NCBI RefSeq assembly: GCF_001949145.1
Contig: NW_019091561.1
Coordinates: forward strand, 299,554-363,553
Direction: 5' to 3'
DNA length: 64,000 nt
DNA from: Acanthaster planci
Lineage: Eukaryota > Echinodermata > Asteroidea > Valvatida > Acanthasteridae
Shown: positions 22,141 through 32,490 of the stretch, one piece after another
How positions within the stretch are numbered: position 1 is the stretch's first letter
Layout: every line of letters begins with the position of its first letter
Program-made: the position numbers and the translations under genes
The notes under the pieces: generated by a model
Told to the model about the DNA's origin: nothing
The model's database searches: none
Seen by the model: the letters and a program-made list of their open reading frames with translations, nothing else

Positions 22141-23144
22141 CACAAGGCTTAATTGGAAGAGATGGCCTAGGTCACCCTCATCATTATAGCAAAATAGTGG
22201 ACTCACAGCAGGCTTACTTTTGACGGACCTGGTAAAAGTCACAGTAAACAGACTTGGACACATCCACTTTGAAGTAATCCCATGCACGGACAGTGTGCAG
22301 GGCATGCACAGATTCAGAAGAATAAAAAACTAGATGAGAAGAGCGTAAAATACATGCGTTTGCCTGGGCGCAGCCAGTGGTCACATGAACAGGGCAAAAA
22401 ATTTTGAACGCACAGAATGCTAGTATGGCGAACATAATTTCTACTTACACTAACTTAAGTGAGCTTTATCCGGGCTAGTCTTCTCCAACAGAAAATGCTT
22501 TGATTGTGGTGATTTGAATAAAGTTTTATAGTAAATTGTGGTGGTCAACAGAACTGCACCAATTTGCCACAGTTGCAAGCAAAGACAGGAACCAGGACAG
22601 TCGAGAGAAAAACCGACCTTCCATGAGTAAGTACATGAGTCAATAGCGTAGGCCTGGGCCTAGCCTATAGGCTAATTGTGCTCTGAGCGGGTAAAGTAAT
22701 TTAACGGCAATAAACAAGACTTATATTATGTTGGTGATATCAGCGTGTATTTCAAGTGTGTATGCTGAAAACATATTATGTAGCACGAAATGTCACAGAG
22801 CCTCAGAGGGGAGGCCCCCCCTTTGTGTCAGCCTTTGTGTTACCAGAATCTCAATTCTATTGAGGCATCTATGTGATCAGTCACAACTATCTAGAGTGTG
22901 TATTGGGTATGGACAGGGAAGGGGATACCTCCCTGTCACATTTCGTGCTGGGTATAATCAAACAAGCTATCAGGCTAGAGGCCTGTCTGAAAATGAATTA
23001 CATACATGTAGTTGGCAAGATATTAATCAGGAAGCATCACACCAACTTTGTAATTATTATTAATTTTTCCTCAGAAGTACCCTTTGGCACTTTTGCAAGC
23101 CTGAAGAAACCTGTAGAGAGGAGACAATGAGAAGTAATCACAGT
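22141..23144. other. No gene recognised (PHM intron)
   Basis: AT-rich. The 111-codon plus-strand ORF at 22728-23063 has no motif or splice support. Confidence 0.45.
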
Positions 23145-23303
23145 TGTAGAGGTGGGAGGAAACCCCAGTGAAATATTCTGGGTAAAACCCACAGAATCAG
23201 GCAGGGACTAAAAACACAATCCTCATGTGGGCAGTGCCAGGATTTGAACCCGGACCGCTCAGGTAGAAGGTGAGGAAACAACCACTACGCCAACCTGATT
23301 CCC
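23145..23303 (-). mobile_element. tRNA-derived SINE
   Basis: On the minus strand the head has an A-box-like TGGCGTAGTGGTT (complement of about 23280-23292) and a B box GGTTCAAATCC (complement of 23240-23250), spaced as in a tRNA-type Pol III promoter. A body follows with TTTTAGTCCCTGCCTGATTC and GGGTTTCCTCCCACCTCTAC. The head plus unrelated body is the standard SINE layout; the acceptor stem is not kept, so this is not a tRNA gene. Confidence 0.75.
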
Positions 23304-24382
23304 ATACATGTGTATGTACTGCAGGGCCAGGACTTCCCTACGTAATGTTTAACTTGAACAAATCTGTTCAAAAGATTGTGTGACAATTTTCATTAACAGT
23401 GAGTTGGGATTTTCGTCATCGAATCATTCTAAGTAGGAACCTTGAATATCAGCTCTTTTCGCTGGTGGAGAATGTTCCTCCAGCTGCGGTGATATGTTTC
23501 AACCCTAGAGGACAACCCAAGAGGATAACAATTAATGAGCACTGATGTTGGATCCCCCATTATTTTACCATGCACCAGTTACTGTTGGAATCCCTTATAC
23601 TTCGAGTTGCGCTCTACGATGTTTCTGAAAATCAATACATTTCTTTGCAGGTCATCTGTTTGGGATATTTATCTTTTGTTAGTAGACTTCAACAATACCC
23701 TAAAATGTGTAAAAAGGAGGGGGTATTTCCACGCATTCAATACACATTCCCTCATGGAGACCCAAAGCAATGAAGATCTGGCTAAATAGAATAAAGTGCA
23801 CCAACAGAGATGGGTCTAAATGGCAACCGACAAAGTATTGTAACAGTGGCACCAACAGACTGGTGCGGGTGCTGGTGTGGCTCTGTGGGGCCGTGCCAAG
23901 CCCTGCCGGTTGGCTTGTTGGGCCCATCCCTGCATTGTCAGCGCAGTAGCACTTTGGGGATTTTCCATTGACCTCTGAGTTTTTCGTGCCAATTCTGGCA
24001 AATGTGTTAGTGTGATTTGATCCGGTGTGAATGTGACAGGAGATCCAGATTTGCTTGTACTTTTATATAAAAACTCTGTGTGTGTTCACCAGTTGTTGAG
24101 GTGTAATAAAGACTTGAGGACAAGCATTTGTGCCCTTTTTCAGATGTGTGCACCCCCCCGAAAAAGAGCAGCGATGTTACAGTATATACAACAGACTGTG
24201 CAGCAATTACTTTCCTGCTGAATTCAAGAAAATGCTGCCCCATACATATTTGAAGATTATCTAGGTCATTTAAACCGGTAATAATGCTTAAATTATGTAA
24301 TGCAACTTGAAGTTTACGCAAGTATGGAATAAAGCTTGTGGTTTCACTGTTTTCCTCGTTTAACTGTCTTTTTTTTTTTCAG
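23304..24382. other. No gene recognised (PHM intron)
   Basis: Nothing diagnostic. A T-rich tract and AG at 24369-24382 form a strong 3' splice site for the exon that follows on the plus strand. Confidence 0.45.
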
Positions 24383-24836
24383 CCCATACTCTCAAGCTTG
24401 GACTTCAACCGCCAACGAAGAAGAAGGAAACACCTCCTATGGAAGATCCATTTCTGATCCCAGCCGACAAGGCGTCTGGCTCTGGTGAGCACATGATGGC
24501 TGAACATGCATACAGTCATCCTCAAATGATGACTTATTAGGGAAGCTCAGGAAGGCATCGCCCATCTGGAGAAGAAAAAACAAAAAGTTGCAGAAGACAA
24601 ACCCGCAGTTAACAACCAAGTCTGCATCTGTGAAGGGCATCGTTCACAGACTGAAAAAGGAAGGACTTGTTCCCGATGACAAGGTTCAACTAATCCAGTC
24701 AAAGTTCACTAACCTGCAGTTTGGACTCGCAAACAGTTTATCATCAAACTTCAATCGACTATGTGGCCCAGAGATAAGGAACTTTGCATTGTACCTGTCC
24801 TACTGCTTGAAAAAGCTTAGGAATTCAACATTATGA
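24383..24836 (+). pseudogene. P-element/THAP9-like transposase fragment (exon-like)
   Basis: A polypyrimidine tract and CAG precede 24383. The plus strand then reads PHTLKLGLQPPTKKK, and after EHMMAEHAYSHPQMMTY (one stop and a frame change near 24538) it continues KLRKASPIWRRKNKKLQKTN, then VKGIVHRLKKEGLVPDDKVQ, then EIRNFALYLSY. This layout (HSY/HAY motif, Lys-rich coiled coil, LK.E.L......, then RxFALxLxYYSPKAY) fits the region between the THAP DNA-binding domain and catalytic domain of P-element/THAP9-type transposases. It ends at a TGA soon after FALYLSY. The identification rests on motif order, not on a long conserved block. Confidence 0.55.
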
Positions 24837-25589
24837 AAACTAGTTTATGTTTTTATTAATACTGTTGTGGTTTTATTCTTGTATTTGTTAACAAGGCCTG
24901 GCCAATATGAGCTGTGGTGGCTTGAAGCCCCAATGGCATAGAAGCGCAGTAAGGTCTGTGGAACCCAAAGAAGAATTAATGGGTGCCAGGGTGTCATGGC
25001 TCGATGGCGCACCAGGCGGGTGAGGCCCCAGCACTCACATGACTTTGGTATCTGCATGAGGAGGAGTACGCACAGGGGCCGCCAGAGAAGTGGTCTTCTT
25101 GGATGATGTCAAACGGCAGGTAGTACTCTTCAGCATTGCCAGGGGAACACTGGCTTGAGTGCAGTATGGATTCCTCTGATGATGATATCATGATAGTAGC
25201 ACAGGCCTGGGAGATGTCTGATGGGGTACTCTCTTGGGGGCCTCGGCTGGCTCGCCACATCAGCAATTGACCAAGGAAACAGGGTCCTTGCCAGATCCCG
25301 GTGGTTTCCCTACTCGCGTCTTCCACAGTCGACCACGGAGCTTCCCTGTCAGCTCCATGGGGACAAACAAACCAGGGCCAGGCCAGATCCTGGCTGGAAC
25401 CCCATGGATGACAGCAAGGCTTTTTTCTTGTCCTGGTGGCCAGAGAAGACAGGGGAGTATGACAGATTCTGACAGTGACCCCCTTAATTCAACCAGCTAA
25501 GGTCTGCAATTTATCGGTAGGGTAGACAGAGGAGTAGCTAGAACGAACCTTGTAGTACCAATGGTAAACACCTACAGGGTGCACATACA
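24837..25589. other. GC-rich segment, probably repeat-derived
   Basis: Contains ORFs of about 85-110 codons on both strands and the hexamer-rich phrase CCAGGGCCAGGCCAGATCCTGG near 25373-25395. No domain recognised. Its right flank is repeat R4, as at 15200-15990. Confidence 0.4.
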
Positions 25590-25643
25590 AGAAAACAGAA
25601 GAAAAGAACACAAAATATACACGAAAAGAACACTCTTACCAAT
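25590..25643 (+). repeat. Short dispersed repeat R4, copy 2
   Basis: Resembles 15995-16047; shared end CACTCTTACCAATA. Confidence 0.55.
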
Positions 25644-25654
25644 AAATGCAAGGT

Positions 25655-26003
25655 AATACGTTGGAACGCCGCTATAATGAACACGACGGGGTCCATGCTA
25701 AATGTTCGGTACAGCGGTCTTTCAGTATAGCAAAATTTACTGCCGAAAATTTCGTTGCCATATTGAATAGCACCCTCTCTTTTCTAACTGAAGTGCACCC
25801 TCCTGTGACACTATGGTTCACTGTTTTCGTGATGTTTTGCAATTGCATTCACGTTTAAGGTTTCTAAAAATGTATCTGTTGATTATTTTTGTTTTTTATT
25901 AAATCTGAAGTTGCAAAATTGAATTCAAGTTTATCCTAAAAGTTGTGAAGCTACAGCTCAGGACCAATCTTCGATGCATGCTGTGGTGAATCTTGGTGGC
26001 TTG
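25655..26003 (+). mobile_element. pogo-like MITE, copy A
   Basis: Begins TACGTTGGAACGCCGCTATA then ATGAAC. This matches the CAGnGGAACnnCGCTATAACGAAC terminal repeat style of pogo/Tigger elements. Copies are at 20276-20625 (plus) and 51174-51403 (minus). It contains no transposase. Confidence 0.78.
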
Positions 26004-26864
26004 TGTATCAGCGGCGCCCTCTTTAGCCTAATGTTAGTGCAATGCCACAGTGTGCGTGCGGTTTTCTTCTGCAACTGCCGATCATGCAGAGTTGAAAAAC
26101 CAGTATCCATTTGATACCATTGGCAGATTAACCGTGCGTGCCCTGGCCGTTACTAGGAGATGACTTTGGACAAGTGTGGACCAATGTACCCAGTTTCTTA
26201 ACTAGTTCATTACAATTAACTCTTCAACAACTAGTGGCTTTTCCTTCTAAGCCTTGGGGAAATAATGGCCACTTGTCACTTGCAAAATAAGTGTGGTTTG
26301 GTTTGCATTGCCTTCCAGAACCAGCTTTTTTCATATGTGCACTTCAAGTAATTTAAGAGGTTCAATTTAATTTATTTTAAATTTTATTCATTCGTGGCTT
26401 TCTTAATTGAAATTGTTTATTACTGTTATCTTGTATTATGTTATTTAATATTAATATTGTTTTAATTTCATTAATTTTTTGCATTTATAATTATATAATT
26501 AATGTCTTTTTAATTGTTTCCTGTTTCATATTTAACTACTTGGAAAGCTCCTTGACAGAAACTATGCTTTTCTTGGGCAATCAAGCAGGAGCTGGTTAAA
26601 TATTGTGTCCTATATGTTTTGTTTCAGATGTTAAGATGTACAGGAATACATCATGGGTATAGGGAGCTTTGAAGAGAGGTAGACCTGTTGTCTGGCTGCT
26701 GCTTCCTTCCTTCTTACTTGTAGGAAAAATGCATACTAGCCTTCCTCCATCTCCTGAATCTCTCAGTGTGGCTCCTAGTGCCGTACTCTGGGACCTCACC
26801 TCAGCAGGTGTGCTAAACCATATGAAGGGGTGATGTTAACACAGCATCATTGGGCGAAGAACCT
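26004..26864. other. No gene recognised (PHM intron)
   Basis: Very AT-rich around 26340-26530. No repeat boundaries recognised. Confidence 0.45.
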
Positions 26865-28795
26865 CCAAGATGCAGGTTACCAGCCAGGGTGGAAGAAGTT
26901 CACAACAAACTCAAAGGCTATGTGTTCGGGACCAGGGCAACTAGCTAGTTGGACGATATTGCTTGTGGTATGGCATGGCGAGGTACTGGCTCCGCTATGC
27001 GACATTGCCCAAGAAACACTACATGAAGATGACAACAACCAACAATCATTCCATTCAAGATCGGTTGTCGCCTAGATTCAGGACTGCCACTTCTACTGAT
27101 GGTCATCAGGGCAGGGGTGGAAATATGCTACTGGTGGACCAAAGTAAATTCGTGCCAGGAATAAGATCACTATTGGCACATGGAATGTGAGAACATTGAG
27201 AAAAGCCGGGAAAAGTTAAGAGTTAGAATATGAATGGAAAGATACCACAGGAACATACTGGGACTCTGTGAAGTACAATGGAAGAACTTTGGAGAAACAT
27301 CTACCCAGAGGGCCACAAACTCTACTACAGTGACAGGAAAGATCAACATCAACAAGGAATTGAGATTTTTGTTCACAAAAACACTGTGGATACTGCCATA
27401 GGATGCCGACCGATCTCCACTGAACTCATGCCAATCGTTTGAGGGCTTTACCATTAAACATCATAATTACCACCAACAGCAGAGCATGATAATGAAAAAG
27501 TTGAAGACTTCTACACCGACTATAAGAAGCCCTTGATGGAACTCCAAAGAAAGACATCATTCTGGTGCAAGTTGATTAGAATGCAAAGGTAGGAGAAGAT
27601 GCATCTAAGGACTGGGAACAAGTATGTTGGCCATCCTGCAGCACCAACGATAGAGGTTTGAGGCTCCTAGAGTACACCAGCTACAACAACCTCAAGCTGA
27701 TGAACACTTTGGGCCCACACAAGGCATCAAGGAGGTGCACCTAGCACAGCCCAGGGGGAATTAATCACAACCAGACTAAATCATGGTCAAACATCGCTTC
27801 ACGTCCAGAGTCAACATTGGTAAGACCAGAAACTTTCTAAGAGCCGACATTCGAAGTGACAATAAGCTTGTGATTATTATTGTAGAGAGCCTCTACAAAA
27901 AGGCCACAAGCACAGTCTTCTTCAATAACAACATTGGAGTATGGTTCCAAATGACAGTTGGAGTATGCCAAGGCTGTCTGCACTCCCTACGCTTTTCAAT
28001 ACCTTTTGGAGTGGATGCGCACACTTGAAGATCATGAAAGATTGGAGGCTCATGATCGGAGGCAGAACAATCACAAACTTACTTTTGCCGAACAGCAGCT
28101 TGTCCACCGGAAAAGACCTCCTCAGCATACAGCAAGGAGATCAGTTTGGAGGAAACTAACTTGATATCCAAAACACCAATGGCATTACTGTTGACATAAA
28201 AGTCAACAATCAGAAGCTTGAGATCCACTACAGCTTCAAATACCTGGGAGCCACAGTAGCAGATGAAGGATCAAAACCTGAAATTCTCTCCAGGATAGCT
28301 CAGACCACAACTTCAATAACCGAACTGAAAAACCATCTAGACCGACAGGAACTTCTCAATCAAATCCAAGATCAGACTGATGCATTCCTTGGTCATGTAA
28401 ATCTTGTTCTATGCTTGTGAATCCTGGACCGTCACAGCGGACATTGAAAGAGCAGTTGAGTTGACTTCTAAAAAGTACTTGGCATCTCCTCCAGCGACCA
28501 CATAACCAATGAAAAAGTCAACAGATGAGTTGAAAATGAAATTGGACCATGCATCCATAAGTAGAAAAATGCCAGCTGAAGTGGAATGGACATGTCACCC
28601 ATTCATCAGTCCTTGCCAAGACAATCCTACAAGGCATGGTCCGACGAGGAAGAAAATGAACAAGACAGAAGAAGAATTGGGAAGATAACATCAGAGAGTG
28701 GACAGGCATTGAGCTGAAGGAAACACTAAGAAAAGCCGAGGACTGAGAGGAATGAAGGAAGCTGGTTGTAAAATCTTCTGAGGGGCCCCTACGGT
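26865..28795 (+). mobile_element. RTE-type LINE, internally deleted and decayed
   Basis: The endonuclease begins near 27165 with TWNVRTL and KAGK, and continues through shifted frames with SKDW, NDRGLRLLEY(T)SYNNLKLMNT, LGPHKASRRCTW and VNIGKTRNFLRADIRSDNK. It then jumps directly, in one ORF (27783-28028), to RT sequence ESLYKKATSTVFFNNNIG and TVGVCQGC, so the N-terminal half of the RT is deleted. Later parts read GGRTITNL, YLGATVADEGSKPEILSRIA and the tail NIREWTGIELKETLRKAED. These are blocks of RTE-clade LINEs (the CFDP2/bucentaur-associated type). The FADD box is degenerate (FAEQ near 28086). Confidence 0.87.
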
Positions 28796-29654
28796 CAGCC
28801 TGACTACGGGATCCATAACCGTAACCGTTTAGAAGTATCTTTGTGGGTTGAATGTCTTTGTAAATGTACCCCGAAAAGAGGAAATAAATGAAAATGTTTT
28901 CAGTTGGGGTAGGGGACAAGACATTTTACCCCATAAAGGGTACAATAAACTATACTTGACACAACCTGTTGAGAAGGTAAAAATATTGCTCAAACTCACT
29001 TGGATTTCGGGGGCACCATACATGTCTCAAGGTGGATTGATTACTAGACGGGTTCCTTTCCAATAAGAGTGAAGTATTACTTGTGTGCTTCATGCAAACG
29101 TCTGGTAGTTGCGCTTGATGCTAAACTCTGAAATCATCTTGAGCCAGTTCTGGGAATGGTACTTTTGGTCAAGGCTTCAAACAATAAACATCCACGTTCG
29201 ATTGAAATTAATTCTTCTTGTTTCTACAGTGTTCCGAGTCAGAAGATATTATGGGTGGAGATATGTAATTCATGGTGGCATCATCCAAACTTTATCGTTT
29301 CACTTTGGGAACTTGTTTATCTTTTTTTTTTTGCAAGTATTACCGGTAATTAAGAATTCCTCTGTGAGTACCGCGAGAACTGTAGCCAAGAAGATGATGC
29401 CAATTGGTAGGCTAAGGCTCACACGGGCTGCTACACAGCTTACACAGGGACGCAGCCCATAAAGAGAGCTCACAAAACCCTGTTTGCCCCACCAGAAGAC
29501 AAGACACATTAGGAAGGACAGTGACGCGATGTTAAAGGGAAGCCAAGGTGAGAAAAGTGCCACTGAGATATCATGTAAAGAAGCAACGGCTACTACAGTG
29601 CTGAGATATCATGTTAACAAGCAACGGCAAACACGGTGCTGCACACACCTGTAG
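28796..29654. other. No gene recognised (PHM intron)
   Basis: ORFs at 28848-29066 and 29109-29462 lack motifs. Immediately before 29655 the word GAGATATCATGT occurs twice, 37 bp apart. Confidence 0.45.
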
Positions 29655-29900
29655 GGTTGCCATGTTAGTTTGCAAATGTGGTCCAGCATGCACTAGTGGG
29701 CATACCATGTCAGACTGCAGTTAAAGTGCAGCATGTGCTGACAGGAATGACAAATCAGCATGCAAATGCAGTCCATCACACACCAATTGGAATACCAAGT
29801 CAGCCTGCAAATGCAGTCCAGCGCACAACAATTGGGATGCCCAGTCGGTGCCAATGTGGTCCAGCCCACATCTGAGCGAGGAGTACAGAGTCAGCCTGCA
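29655..29900 (+). repeat. 45-bp coding tandem repeat (15-residue units)
   Basis: The plus-strand frame at 29678-29875 shows units GIPCQTAVKVQHVLT, GMTNQHANAVHHTPI, GIPSQPANAVQRTTI and GMPSRCQCGPAHI, with more degenerate units on either side. The period is 45 bp. The frame is kept through the array, so the repeat expanded in coding sequence. Confidence 0.82.
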
Positions 29901-31049
29901 CATTCTGCAGCATTTATGACCGGGGTGATGATGACCACAATATTTTCTGCTGCATCCTGCACTGGAGGAGTGTCTGGGTTGGTAGCCAGTGCTTCAGCTG
30001 TTATGCCTCCTCCTGTCAAGGTTCCGGTGGGTTTTGTCCATGGATGAGTAATGCACTATTTACAAGTACATTGGGTACAGATACAGCAGAAGGGGCATTT
30101 ATTCCTTGTGGTCCTACCGTTACTTCTCCATCGTCGATGACATCTGGCATTATACATTGGACCTTAGCTTATATTAGTTCCAGCACAGGGGGGTGGAAAA
30201 GTGCATGAGGCCCCATTATACACAGGTGGCTGTAGCTTGCCCATTTATGTGGTTGTGCCAGCCCCCCATATAAGCACCACACCACTTGAGACACATTTGC
30301 CCCATACTTGGGGAACTCAGAGCAGCGCAGCAAGTGGAATGGGCAGCAGTACATGTACTAGCGAACTTAGATCAAGAGAGAATGCTGGACTTTTGGCCTT
30401 CCCTATTAGTACTCTAGCACGGATTGCAATCAGTGGGGTATTCGGGAATCCCAAACCTATCCAGCACATTGAGTCAATTTCCTTGATTGGGGGACATGTT
30501 TCTCAGGCTGTGAAAGAGGGTAGCACACCAGAAGTAGTTGTGCAGTCTATCAAAGCCACTGAAGTCATGCTTGTTATTGACAATAAGATGTTATTGTGTT
30601 TGAACTAGTCCAAAACAAGCCGTACAACTTGATGCATGGGACACAGGTTGTCAGCTTTCCATGAATTCATGGCCTTTTACCTGGTAAGGTTTCCTCAATG
30701 GGTCCAGGAACTTCTTAAACATACTGAGATTGTGCTCATGGCATCAGTCCAGTTCCCTGGCAGGAGTTAGCAAGTATATGATGAACAATTTTGTCTTTTG
30801 CTGGAAGCTCAACCTAAGAAATCCTGGGGTGAGCTACAGGTTGAATTATGGCTAAAAGTAGCATCTTGTGAGGCAACTCTTTCAGCGGCAATATGGGTCC
30901 CGCCGAGCACAGGGAATCCCAGAGACATGTGCTTTGCATTTAATAGTCCGAATGAATGTAAATTTTTGGGCTGTAAATATCAACACAAATGTGCCAGAGG
31001 CTCCTGTTCCGGGCATGGGGCACCTATAAGCCAAAAGCAGGACAGCTAA
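29678..31049 (+). pseudogene. Gag-like ORF1 of a tyrosine-recombinase retroelement (CCCH zinc finger)
   Basis: After the 15-residue repeats, the plus strand keeps long open stretches (29760-30047, 30201-30608, 30798-31049). The last reads EAQPKKSWGELQVELWLKVA, and then the cluster CFAFNSPNECKFLGC followed by KYQHKC and CSGHG (30931-31010). The pattern CxFN....C....C.Y.H.C.....GH is typical of the ORF upstream of RT/RNase H/recombinase in DIRS/Ngaro-like elements of invertebrates and fish. The remainder of such an element should follow but is replaced by the array at 31130. Frame changes make it non-functional. Confidence 0.65.
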
Positions 31050-31129
31050 AAGCATTACCAACCAGGAGGCAAAAGGTAGATAGGGCAAATGGACTACGGG
31101 ACAGGATTAAAAGTACATTGACCGTTGTG

Positions 31130-32490
31130 ACTGAGGTGGGAAGAATTAATATATTGTTTGGGGGTTGGGGACTTGAAATACAAAAAATGGCACTATGGCA
31201 GGGGGAAAAAATAAATGCCAAAAGACTGGTGGTCCTCGTTTGAATAGAAAAAATAAGTTGAGATGGGAAGGATGAATATTTTTGGTGGGTTGGGAGCTCC
31301 GCATAAAAAAAAAATGTGTGGTGGTGCAGGGAAAAAATAAAACCACACGGATCTAGGTGTGGATTGAAAAGAAATGCTCGAAATTTTAAAAAATGTTGTC
31401 AAAATAAACAACACATGGTCTAGGTTTGGATAGCAAAGAAATGCTGAGGTGGGAAGAATTGATGTATTTGACGGGAAGGATGTGTGAGAGAAAAAAAACA
31501 GCAGTGGCCAGGAAACATGACAGCCACATGTGGTCCATGGTTTGGGGTGGATTTATTCTAGAAATTTTTATCTTCTGGATTTGCCGAGCCACTTTTTCAT
31601 TCTTCACTTGCACAACTGCCCAATTATTTTATTCAAAGCACCCAACCCTCGGCATTTTTCTAAGGCTTTTATTTTTTTTCTGTGCCACGGCTGTTTTTTT
31701 ATTTGGAGGACCAAACCTGCCAAAATGATTAATTCTTCCCTCCGCGGCGTTTCTTTTCTATCAAAACCATGACTACCTGTGGTTTTTATTTTTTTCCGGC
31801 ACCACTGCATATTTTATTCGGAGCATCCATCCCAACCTATCAAAATATATTCATTCTTTCCTCCGCGGCATTTATTTTCTATCCACACCTACACCACTTG
31901 TGGTTTTTCTTTTTCCCGGCACCACTGCATTTTTTATTCCGAGCACCCAACCCGCCAATAATATTAATTCGTTCCTCCTTGGTATTTATTTTCTATCCAC
32001 ACCTCAACCACTTGTGCTTTTTATTTTCCCCCCTGCACAACTGTATTTTTGTTGTTGTTGGAGTATCCATCCCAATCCATCAAACTATATTCATTCTTTC
32101 CTCCTTGGCATTTATTTTCTATCCAAACCTAGACCACGTGTGGTTTTAAAATTTTTCACAGCACCTCTGCATTTTTTAGTCGGAGCGCCCAACCAGCCAA
32201 TATCAATTCTTCCCTTGGCGGCATTTCTTTTCTATCAAAACCTTGACCACTTGTTTTTATTTTTTCCCGTAACCGCTGCATTTTTATTCGGAGCGTCTAT
32301 CCCAACCCATCAATCAATAAATTCTTTCCTCCTTGGCGTTTTTTCTGTTCAAACAAAGATCACACGTGGTTTTTATTTTTTCCTGTACCCCTTCACATTT
32401 TTTTCTTATCCCAAGCACCCAACTGATCAAAATATATTTCTTTCCTCCTCGACATTTTTAACGAAAACCTTGACCAGAATCGTTTTTATT
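31130..32490. repeat. Head-to-head inverted array of about 116-bp repeats
   Basis: From about 31660 to 32490 at least seven units in plus orientation start with GTGGTTTTTATTTTTTCCC (near 31660, 31779, 31899, 32013, 32140, 32252, 32367, 32479; spacing 112-127 bp). Each continues with CACTGCATTTTTTATTCGGA, GCACCCAACCC, CATTCTTTCCTCC and TTATTTTCTATCC. From about 31130 to 31555 three to four units are in the opposite orientation (for example GTGGTGCAGGGAAAAAATAA at 31320). The axis is near 31560-31600. Long ORFs here are a by-product of the period and base composition. Confidence 0.9.
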
